8,871 nucleotides of DNA from Ferruginibacter sp. (GTDB taxonomy: Bacteria; Bacteroidota; Bacteroidia; Chitinophagales; Chitinophagaceae). Positions 1-5,449 of the stretch are shown piece after piece. The DNA lies in NCBI GenBank assembly GCA_025362765.1, contig JANYFI010000062.1, positions 1 through 8,871 of the forward strand. The letters are read 5' to 3'. Position 1 is the first letter of the stretch. The number at the start of each line of letters is the position of its first letter. The notes below the pieces were generated by a model. The model ran no database searches and had not been told where the DNA came from. It was given only the letters and a program-made list of their open reading frames with translations. The position numbers and the translations under genes are program-made.

Positions 1-1
1 T

Positions 2-2308
2 TTTTTTCAACCTGTCCAGCTGGTATAGCAACGCTCTTGGATTGTTGGAATCAAAAATCATCAAATCTAGTACCAGCGGTAATTGTATTAGTGAGCGGTA
101 TTTGTAACGGAAGTTTACCAGGCATTCATTGCTTACCAATACGGCCTCCTGTAATTTATAATCTACCAGGTCATCATTTTTAATTACCAGCGTGGCCCGC
201 AACATGCTAGTCAGCAAAAGACATTGTTCAATTTTTCGGCCCATGTCCAGCATCAGCCAGCCTTGTTCCCTCGAAATGCTTTCGCGGTTTAAACCAATAA
301 AAGCTACCACAGAAGTAACGAGGCTATCGAGTATATGCTGCATTTTTAAATGACCTATTGTGGGGTAGTCTTTTACAGTAGCCCAGGCTTCTTCCATACC
401 ACGCAATACGCGCCAGGTATCGGTAGACCAATGATCCCTTACGGCATGCACAGCTCTGATGAACAGTACAAAATCATATTTTAAACTACCTGCTCTTTTT
501 TCGTTAAATAAAATATCTTTTAACTCCGGCCACGGGTGTTGTAGTTTTTCTTTGTTGTCTTTATCTTCTTCATCAATAAAGCCGGGATAAGTAAATGTAT
601 AATGCGTAAGTGCTTTTAATAACACCTGTTCTGCCAGTATATCTGTTTCCTGTACCAGGCGGTTTCCTTCAGCAATGGTTTGTATCACCGTTCTGTGAAA
701 ACGGGTATTGCCCAGCAGCCGTTCAGTATAGCGACCCACCCAGAAAAGATTTTCAGCGGTATTGCTCGGCAATACGCCACCGTTAGCCATAGCCGTGATA
801 TGTTCTGTATATTTTTTAGGCAGTACAATTGCGTACACAGGTTCCTGTGAAATAATCCAGGTATCCTTACTTTGCCCGCCTGATTGGTTCGAAACAATGA
901 AATTCGATGCATCAGAAGATGTTCTGCTCAGACCACCGGCCATTGCTGTATAACTGTCACCATTGCTTACTAAAAAACTTCTGAAAATAGTTTTGCGGGG
1001 TTCCAGTTTGCTATTGATTAAAGATGGGGTGGAGCTAAGGCCAATCTTTTCCTGACCCACATATAAAAAGGGATATTTAATAATCTGTTGTTTCAACTCT
1101 TTTAATTGTGTCATAGATAGCGTGCCGCCATCAACAGAAGTACTTTTACTGGTGCCCCGGTAAATTCTTTTAATTACCAGCGATTGCATATTGTTGAGCA
1201 CGTACTTCATTTCTTTTTGCTGACCACACCACCAGGAAGCGATGGTAGGCAGCAGCAAGCCTGTGCCAAAAAAGTATTTCGAAATATTTTGGAGGAAAGG
1301 CATCAAGCCCGGGTTTTCTAAAATGCTGCTGCCCGGTGGATTGGCTATGCTAACATTTCCACTACGAATTACCTGTAACAAACCCGTTACTCCCAACTGG
1401 CTGTCGGGCTTTAACTCCAGCGGATCGCAATAAATATCATCAATACGACGAATGATAACATCCACTTTCTCCAGTCCGCTCAATGTTTTCAGCCAAACAA
1501 AATTGTGTTTCACCATCAGGTCGTGGCCCTGCACCAAAGTATAACCAAGGTTGGAAGAAAGATAAGAATGTTCAAAATAAGTTTCATTGCCAGGACCTGG
1601 AGTAAGTATTACGATCCGTGGATTTTGATGGTGCCTGGACCCCAGTTCGTTGAGCGAATGGCTCATGGCATCAAAATAAGGTGACAAATGCCGCACTTTT
1701 AAACCACTAAACAATTCGGGCAACGCCCTCGTCATTACAGTCCTGTTTTCGAGTGCATAGCCAGAGCCGGATGGGGCCTGTGTGCGGTCGCTGATGATCC
1801 ACAATTTGCCGTCAGGACTGCGGGCCATATCGGCAGAATACAATACCAGGCTATGTTTTCCCGGAAACTTGATGCCGGCGCATTGCCGCAAAAAGCCGGT
1901 ATGGTTATAAATCAATTCCAGGGGAATGATGCCTTTTTTTATCAGTTTTTGCTCACCATAAATGTCCTGTAGTACCAGGTTAAAAAGGTTGGCTCTTTGT
2001 ATGAGTGCAGCTTCTGTCAATTCCCATTCTTCTTTACTGATCAGGAAGGGAATGGCATCCATGTTCCAGTCGCGGTTGTCTGTTTTACTATCTCCGTAAA
2101 TATTGTAGGTCACTCCATTTTCTTTGAGCAACCTTGCGATTTCGCTGTTACGGTTAAGTATTTCAGTATTGCCGAGTTGATTGAGGGATTTAAAAAAGGA
2201 CTCCCAATGCGGCCGAAGATTTCCATCCCTGCCCATCATTTCGTCATACGAATACTGATTGGTTAAATAACCGGGATAATCAGCGGTAGAACGTAAATTT
2301 GAAAGCAT
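2..2308 (-). CDS. Circularly permuted ATP-grasp + alpha-E fusion protein (DUF404/DUF407/DUF403), C-terminus cut by window
   Basis: An uninterrupted frame of 769 codons runs from an ATG at 2306-2308 off the left edge; I checked every triplet and found no stop. The N-terminus carries the COG2308 hallmark YDEMMGRDGNLRPHW (residues 21-35). Further family blocks follow: QRANLFNLVLQDIYGEQ, SDRTQAPSGSGYALENR, VILTPGPGNETYFEH, and RRIDD (287-291) followed by CDPLELKPDSQLGV. A second domain starts near residue 512 with SNTAENLFWVGRYTER (516-531), the alpha-E (DUF403/COG2307) signature. Fused COG2308-COG2307 proteins are usually about 850 residues, so roughly 80 C-terminal residues are probably missing. 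The family is predicted to be an ATP-dependent amide or peptide ligase. Substrates are unknown, and relatives often sit beside a transglutaminase-like protein and a proteasome-like peptidase. No signal peptide is seen, so it is probably cytoplasmic. The partners would lie left of this window. Confidence 0.9.
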   Translation of the reverse strand, partial: MLSNLRSTADYPGYLTNQYSYDEMMGRDGNLRPHWESFFKSLNQLGNTEILNRNSEIARLLKENGVTYNIYGDSKTDNRDWNMDAIPFLISKEEWELTEAALIQRANLFNLVLQDIYGEQKLIKKGIIPLELIYNHTGFLRQCAGIKFPGKHSLVLYSADMARSPDGKLWIISDRTQAPSGSGYALENRTVMTRALPELFSGLKVRHLSPYFDAMSHSLNELGSRHHQNPRIVILTPGPGNETYFEHSYLSSNLGYTLVQGHDLMVKHNFVWLKTLSGLEKVDVIIRRIDDIYCDPLELKPDSQLGVTGLLQVIRSGNVSIANPPGSSILENPGLMPFLQNISKYFFGTGLLLPTIASWWCGQQKEMKYVLNNMQSLVIKRIYRGTSKSTSVDGGTLSMTQLKELKQQIIKYPFLYVGQEKIGLSSTPSLINSKLEPRKTIFRSFLVSNGDSYTAMAGGLSRTSSDASNFIVSNQSGGQSKDTWIISQEPVYAIVLPKKYTEHITAMANGGVLPSNTAENLFWVGRYTERLLGNTRFHRTVIQTIAEGNRLVQETDILAEQVLLKALTHYTFTYPGFIDEEDKDNKEKLQHPWPELKDILFNEKRAGSLKYDFVLFIRAVHAVRDHWSTDTWRVLRGMEEAWATVKDYPTIGHLKMQHILDSLVTSVVAFIGLNRESISREQGWLMLDMGRKIEQCLLLTSMLRATLVIKNDDLVDYKLQEAVLVSNECLVNFRYKYRSLIQLPLVLDLMIFDSNNPRALLYQLDRLKK

Positions 2309-2321
2309 GAATATATTTTAA

Positions 2322-2334
2322 GGCAATGATTGCC
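2322..2334. repeat. Short inverted repeat in the leader of the ATP-grasp gene
   Basis: The sequence GGCAAT-G-ATTGCC is a perfect 6-bp inverted repeat with a 1-bp centre. It lies 14 bp upstream of the ATG at 2308. It is more likely a protein-binding half-site pair than an RNA hairpin, since a one-base loop cannot form. Its function is unknown. Confidence 0.3.
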
Positions 2335-2369
2335 CGCTATTAGTTTGCGCTAAAATTACGACATATTCT

Positions 2370-2377
2370 CCGATCGG
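2370..2377. promoter_or_regulatory. CCGATCGG palindrome, possible repressor operator
   Basis: This perfect 8-bp palindrome lies 62 bp upstream of the ATP-grasp gene start. With its flanks, the minus strand reads ACCGATCGGA, one base short of the 10-bp palindrome ACCGATCGGT, a form seen at some TetR-type operators. A weak -7-like element (TAATTTTA, 2351-2358, minus strand) lies just downstream in the direction of transcription. The operator role is inferred from position only; no regulator gene is visible nearby. Confidence 0.22.
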
Positions 2378-2411
2378 TTAAGTTTTAGAAAACAAGTTAG
2401 CTACACTCACT

Positions 2412-2431
2412 GGAGACAGGTAGAAGTCTCC
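2412..2431. repeat. Small hairpin GGAGAC/GTCTCC
   Basis: Perfect 6-bp arms (GGAGAC at 2412-2417 and GTCTCC at 2426-2431) flank an 8-nt loop. It lies in the 347-bp gene-free stretch 2309-2655. No T-run follows on either strand, so I do not call it a terminator. The GGAG core resembles REP-type hairpins seen elsewhere in the window, but the link is weak. Confidence 0.35.
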
Positions 2432-2516
2432 CGAAATGAAACAACGGCAAAGACATTCGCAAAGGATAATTGGTCGTGTTGCTCTTATTATCCGGAGTAC
2501 CTGAATCGAAAAAAAG

Positions 2517-2602
2517 TTTCAAGCAACGAAACAAAGGGAGCGACGTAAGCAAAAGATATTCTTCGTTATTTTTTTTGTACCAGTAGTGCCCGTTGTGTGA
2601 AA
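2517..2602. repeat. Degenerate copy (A) of an intergenic hairpin repeat also found at 5352-5447
   Basis: This copy begins TTTCAAGCAACGAAACAAAG and ends CGTTGTGTGAAA. The element at 5352-5447 begins TTTCACACAACGA, contains AACAAAGGGA, and ends with the same CGTTGTGTGAAA. The shared ends and internal AACAAAGGGA mark them as one family, with copy A more decayed and slightly shorter. The outer arms of copy A no longer match perfectly. It lies downstream of the pseudo-receiver gene and upstream of the ATP-grasp gene. No coding potential is supported here; a minus-strand frame of about 70 codons crosses it but looks like repeat-derived sequence. Confidence 0.5.
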
Positions 2603-2633
2603 AAAAGCACAACAATTAATGCCGGGCCTTTTT
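2588..2633. terminator. Stem-loop with T-run, possible terminator
   Basis: Two nested pairings are visible: GCCCG (2588-2592) with CGGGC (2623-2627), and GTTGTG (2592-2597) with CACAAC (2608-2613). On the plus strand a T5 run follows at 2629-2633. The only gene ending nearby is the minus-strand pseudo-receiver gene (stop at 2656), for which the T-run is on the wrong side. It could still end transcription as a plain hairpin. The call is tentative. Confidence 0.28.
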
Positions 2634-2655
2634 ATTTAGTGAAGAGGTATTACAA

Positions 2656-3000
2656 TCAATTAAAAGGATTGTCGACTATATTAAAATTGCCGCCTTCATT
2701 GTTTTCCAAAGCGGACTGTATTTCATTTTTCAGCAACCCGCTGCCACCGCCCCAGTGCTGAATAATTTTTATGTCAGGATTTTGAAGCGTAAATATTTTG
2801 CGCAACTTAAGTTCACTATCGCTTGCTATGCCGCCACCCAGTAAAACCAACTCATATGAATGCTGGTGAAAAAGTTCAATAGCCGATTCATCTTCGCTGG
2901 TACCAGTGGCATTCCAGTGTTCGTTTTTATTAACCAAACGAACCACAGCTTGCAGAATGTCTGCATCCCTGCCAATTACCAATATTTGTATTTTGTTCAT
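2656..3000 (-). CDS. Small receiver-like (CheY-fold) protein lacking phosphorylation residues
   Basis: The 114-residue protein starts at the ATG at 2998-3000. Its opening (MNKIQILVIGRDADIL) and later YELVLLGGGI match the beta1 and beta3 strands of response-regulator receiver domains. The acidic pair after beta1 is replaced by G10-R11, and the phospho-acceptor Asp after beta3 by G55. The end of beta4 reads IIQHWGGGSG (79-88) instead of the usual Thr/Ser-Ala, and there is no conserved Lys. It therefore should not be phosphorylated in the normal way. No output domain follows, and the domain appears shortened after beta4. The frame stays open upstream to 3063, but those 21 codons come from the intergenic repeat, so I reject that start. 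It lies 118 bp after pirin on the same strand. The function is unknown. Confidence 0.72.
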   Translation of the reverse strand: MNKIQILVIGRDADILQAVVRLVNKNEHWNATGTSEDESAIELFHQHSYELVLLGGGIASDSELKLRKIFTLQNPDIKIIQHWGGGSGLLKNEIQSALENNEGGNFNIVDNPFN

Positions 3001-3031
3001 GGTGTTTTTTTGTTGAGTTGTGAGTTGTGGA

Positions 3032-3121
3032 TAGTGAGTGGTCAATAGCGTATTGTGCATCATTACATTTACTCACCATTGATTGTTTTCGAATTGACCA
3101 TGCACTATTGACTATTCACTA
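3032..3121. repeat. Long imperfect inverted repeat filling the pirin/pseudo-receiver gap
   Basis: The left arm (3032-3055) and the right arm (3098-3121) pair over 24 positions with about five mismatches, nearly all transitions. They share TAGTGA and GTCAATAG, and their complements. The loop is about 42 nt. A short direct repeat GAGTTGT-GAGTTGT (3015-3028) adjoins the left arm. The right arm includes CTA at 3119-3121, the pirin stop codon (TAG on the minus strand). The element resembles the GTGAATAGTCAATAGTG-type intergenic repeats that I recall from Chitinophagaceae-like genomes. It may act as an RNA hairpin between the two genes. Confidence 0.65.
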
Positions 3122-3835
3122 CATTGCCATCGGAACTTCCATCAGTAAAAATTCCGCGTCTGTCTCCGCAGTAATTTGCACCTTATCCGTATCCCAAATA
3201 CCAAAGCCATCACGGGTGTTTAATAACTGGCCATCTACTGTTAAATCGCCTTTTAAATTGAACACATACAGGCCATTTCCTTTTGCTTTAAACTGGTATT
3301 CGGTGGTGATGCCCTTATCGAAATTGGCTATATGAAACCAGGCATTTTGATGTATCCAAACACCCGCATCATCAGGGTTCGGCGATAAGATTTGCTGCAA
3401 TTTATTTTTCCTGTCTTCCAGGTTTAAAGGAATCTGGTCGTATCGCGGTGTTACATTTTTTTTGTTGGGAAATACCCAAATCTGCAGGAACTTGACCGTG
3501 CTGTTATTGCTCTTGTTGTATTCGCTGTGCTGTATGCCTGTACCGGCGCTCATCACCTGTATCTCGCCATTTTTTATAACAGCCACATTGCCCATGCTGT
3601 CTTTGTGTTCCAGGTCTCCTTCCAGCGGAATGCTGATGATTTCCATGTTGTCGTGTGGATGTGTGCCGAAGCCTTTGCCGCCCGCTACGGTATCATCATT
3701 CAATACCCGTAGTACGCCAAAGTGCATTCTTTCCGGGTTGTAATAATTTGCAAAACTAAAGGTGTGTTTGCTGTGCAGCCAGCCATGGTTTGCATCACCA
3801 CGGGTATCGGCTTTATGTAATACTGTGTTTGCCAT
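3119..3835 (-). CDS. Pirin family protein (bicupin, YhhW/quercetinase-like)
   Basis: From the ATG at 3833-3835 the protein has 238 residues, a typical length for the YhhW-type pirin family. The N-terminal cupin keeps all four metal ligands: H59 and H61 in GTHPHDNMEI, and H103 and E105 in GIQHSEYN, in the same arrangement as in human pirin. The opening HKADTRGDANHGWLHSKHTF and the block FANYYNPERMHFGVLRVLND are family hallmarks. The second cupin half (about 150-238) lacks a metal site, as is normal. Members are cytoplasmic Fe-binding proteins; some oxidise quercetin, others are thought to be redox sensors. The frame extends upstream to 3886, but that ATG overlaps the likely -7 promoter element, so the start at 3835 is preferred. 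The stop TAG falls inside an intergenic repeat arm. The gene lies 112 bp downstream of a Crp/Fnr-type regulator gene. Confidence 0.93.
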   Translation of the reverse strand: MANTVLHKADTRGDANHGWLHSKHTFSFANYYNPERMHFGVLRVLNDDTVAGGKGFGTHPHDNMEIISIPLEGDLEHKDSMGNVAVIKNGEIQVMSAGTGIQHSEYNKSNNSTVKFLQIWVFPNKKNVTPRYDQIPLNLEDRKNKLQQILSPNPDDAGVWIHQNAWFHIANFDKGITTEYQFKAKGNGLYVFNLKGDLTVDGQLLNTRDGFGIWDTDKVQITAETDAEFLLMEVPMAM

Positions 3836-3883
3836 ATTTGTAGTTTTTATTTTTTTAAAAATGTTTTTTAAAAATTGATACTG

Positions 3884-3915
3884 CAAAGATGCATTTAAAC
3901 AGGGGCTGGTTACAA
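3884..3915 (-). promoter_or_regulatory. Bacteroidota-type promoter for pirin
   Basis: The minus strand reads TTG (3915-3913), a 21-nt spacer, then CATCTTTG (3891-3884), followed by CA. This fits the Bacteroidota consensus TTG-N(19-21)-TAnnTTTG with one mismatch in the -7 box. Transcription would start near 3877, about 40 nt before the pirin ATG at 3835. That excludes the upstream in-frame ATG at 3886. It also implies that pirin can be transcribed apart from the regulator gene. Confidence 0.5.
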
Positions 3916-3947
3916 TAAGGCAGGTTAAGAAATGAGCTTAATGTAGG

Positions 3948-4538
3948 TTAAGATTTTTTAACTTTCGACCGGTTGTTTCGGAGTTTACTCAAAAATTCCG
4001 GCGTAACGCCAATGTAGGAGGCAATTAATTTTTGGGGCAGATCGTGGATCAGCGTGGGGTAGGTACTGCAAAAATTACCGTAGCGCTGGCTGGCAGTTAA
4101 ACTCAGGCTGTCTATCAGTCTCTGGCGGCTACTCACCAGCGAGTTTTCCGTAACTATCCTGAAATAGCGTTCCAGCGCAGGTATTTTGTCGAATAAAATG
4201 AGTTGATTTTTACGGCTCAATAAATATACTGCTGTATCCATCAGGGCGTCAATATTTAAATGACCTTGCTGTTCAGAAATGAAGCTGTACATGTCGGTAA
4301 TCCACCAGCCTTCCGGCGCAAACTGTAAAATATGTTCAAAGCCATTTTCATCAATAGAATAGGAGCGCAGGCAACCGCTTATTACAAAAGCAACCTCCTT
4401 TGCCATCTGGCTTTCGTGCAAAAGAAACTGTCTCTTTTTAACGGCTTTAAACACCAAAAAATCAACCAGTATTTCCTGATCTGGTGCTGATAAATGAATG
4501 TGTTTTTGTAAAGTGTCAATTAATTTTTGAACGCTCAT
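3948..4538 (-). CDS. Crp/Fnr family transcriptional regulator (degenerate cNMP-binding domain)
   Basis: The 196-residue protein has a cupin-like cyclic-nucleotide-binding fold at about 15-120, with the family blocks FLLHESQMAKEVAFVISGCL and SYSIDENGFEHILQFAPEGW. A C-terminal helix-turn-helix follows at about 169-188 (QKLIASYIGVTPEFLSKLRN). The phosphate-binding cassette of true CRP proteins is not recognisable, and there are no FNR-type cysteine clusters. As in many short Bacteroidota homologues, the ligand is therefore unlikely to be cAMP or an Fe-S cluster and remains unknown. It is the first of three minus-strand genes (regulator, pirin, pseudo-receiver) and is the best candidate to control pirin. 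It is preceded by a hairpin that ends the upstream gene. The start at the ATG at 4536-4538 gives the normal N-terminus of this family. Confidence 0.88.
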   Translation of the reverse strand: MSVQKLIDTLQKHIHLSAPDQEILVDFLVFKAVKKRQFLLHESQMAKEVAFVISGCLRSYSIDENGFEHILQFAPEGWWITDMYSFISEQQGHLNIDALMDTAVYLLSRKNQLILFDKIPALERYFRIVTENSLVSSRQRLIDSLSLTASQRYGNFCSTYPTLIHDLPQKLIASYIGVTPEFLSKLRNNRSKVKKS

Positions 4539-4575
4539 GGAGTAAATTTAGTGATTCGGCATTTGAATGTATACA

Positions 4576-4605
4576 AAGAGGCAAGCCAGTGATGGATTGC
4601 CTCTT
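4576..4605 (-). terminator. Hairpin terminator after the DUF1080 gene
   Basis: Perfect 9-bp arms AAGAGGCAA (4576-4584) and TTGCCTCTT (4597-4605) are extended inside by CCA/TGG past one mismatch, leaving the tetraloop GTGA. It lies 33 bp after the DUF1080 stop codon and 38 bp before the Crp/Fnr start codon. The T-run after it on the minus strand is weak (TGTATACATT). It most likely ends the upstream transcript, and it also occupies the region where the regulator's promoter should be. Confidence 0.55.
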
Positions 4606-4637
4606 AATAATAAAAATCCGTAAAGTCGAATAAAAAA

Positions 4638-5282
4638 TTAATCCGGCAACACCTTCACCATTATGTTTTTAAAATAAACTTTACTTTTTGGATCATGGCC
4701 TTGTAATGCAAATGTGCCATCAGAAATTTTGCGTAAAGAATCGCCGCCGCTGCGTTGTAGATTATCAGGTTCGGTATAATCAACCACTGTTTTATCATTC
4801 AGTTTTATCTGCACTCTTTTTCCCTGCACTTTAATATATTCTGTGTACCATTCATTGTCTTTTACATACACTTCTTTTACGTCTTGTATGCCATACAGGC
4901 TGCCGGTTCTGCGCCAGTCGGTGTGGGAATTGTTTACCTGCACTTCGTATCCTTTGGCAGGCCAGCCACCCTGCTGAAAAGCGGTGTGAAAATAAATCCC
5001 TGAATTAGAGCCAGGCATTGTCATCACATCGGCTTTAAATTCAAAGTTTTTAAAATCATGCTGGTGTACATCACCAGTATAAAATAAATGCGCCGTTTCG
5101 CCATTTACTACAATCATTCCTTTTTCAACCTTAAACGTAGCCGCATTGTCGCCTACCTTCCAGTTATTGAGTGTTTTGCCATCAAACAAAGAAACCCATT
5201 CATCGGTTTTCTTATTAATAACAAAAGCAGTCATCAAAAAAAATGCGCCGCAAACGGCGAAAAGGGAAATGTATTTTCTCAT
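4638..5282 (-). CDS. Secreted DUF1080 (3-keto-disaccharide hydrolase family) protein
   Basis: The 214-residue protein has a Sec signal peptide (RK at 2-3, hydrophobic core about 5-22). A single DUF1080 domain follows. It starts with the hallmark WVSLFDGKTLNNWK (29-42) and continues with GSNSGIYFHTAF, GYEVQVNNSH, RRTGSLYGI and a C-terminal KVYFKNIMVKVLPD. The fold is a concanavalin-like beta sandwich. Characterised members cleave 3-keto-glycosides, and many Bacteroidota carry several copies. The length suits a single-domain family member exported to the periplasm or outer surface. No lipobox is evident; the Cys at 11 lies inside the hydrophobic core. No other sugar-oxidation gene is adjacent, so the substrate cannot be inferred. 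The gene is separated from the transglutaminase gene by 167 bp that contain a hairpin repeat. Confidence 0.9.
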   Translation of the reverse strand: MRKYISLFAVCGAFFLMTAFVINKKTDEWVSLFDGKTLNNWKVGDNAATFKVEKGMIVVNGETAHLFYTGDVHQHDFKNFEFKADVMTMPGSNSGIYFHTAFQQGGWPAKGYEVQVNNSHTDWRRTGSLYGIQDVKEVYVKDNEWYTEYIKVQGKRVQIKLNDKTVVDYTEPDNLQRSGGDSLRKISDGTFALQGHDPKSKVYFKNIMVKVLPD

Positions 5283-5351
5283 GAAATTTATTTTATAAGT
5301 AAAAGTGAAAGTGTCAACGAATCTACCTTGTTTTTTCAGGATTCACAAAAG

Positions 5352-5447
5352 GGTTTCACACAACGAGCAATAAGAAGAACAAAGGGAACAACGGATTATT
5401 TATTACCCTTTGTGTACTTCGTTGTCTTTGTTTCGTTGTGTGAAACC
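5352..5447. repeat. Hairpin repeat (copy B) with perfect 15-bp terminal inverted repeats
   Basis: The ends are perfect inverted repeats: GGTTTCACACAACGA (5352-5366) and TCGTTGTGTGAAACC (5433-5447). A second inverted pair lies inside: ACAAAGGG (5379-5386) with CCCTTTGT (5406-5413). The 96-bp element sits two bases from the stop codon of the transglutaminase gene (5450-5452). It contains no open frame of note. It is a miniature mobile or REP-like unit, or a strong terminator derived from one. A decayed relative is at 2517-2602. No target-site duplication is obvious. Confidence 0.75.
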
Positions 5448-5449
5448 GC

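Noticed and set aside
2397..2615. A 72-codon minus-strand open frame in the gap between the ATP-grasp and pseudo-receiver genes
   Set aside because: It crosses the degenerate hairpin repeat, its composition is erratic, and no promoter or family match is visible. It is most likely chance.
3001..3063. Upstream extension of the pseudo-receiver frame to an ATG at 3061-3063
   Set aside because: The extra residues are translated from the inverted repeat and its GAGTTGT direct repeat; the receiver beta1 strand begins right at the internal ATG at 3000.
3027..3335. Plus-strand open frame of 102 codons opposite the pirin gene
   Set aside because: It is antisense to a well-supported conserved protein and partly made of repeat sequence.
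3836..3886. Upstream extension of the pirin frame to an ATG at 3884-3886
   Set aside because: Conserved pirin sequence begins at the ATG at 3835, and the likely -7 promoter element overlaps the upstream ATG, so it would not be transcribed.
5292..5317. TTGACA with a TAAAAT box 16 nt later upstream of the DUF1080 gene (minus strand)
   Set aside because: It resembles an enterobacterial sigma70 promoter, which Bacteroidota do not typically use. The -10-like box is only about 10 nt from the ATG, so it is probably chance.
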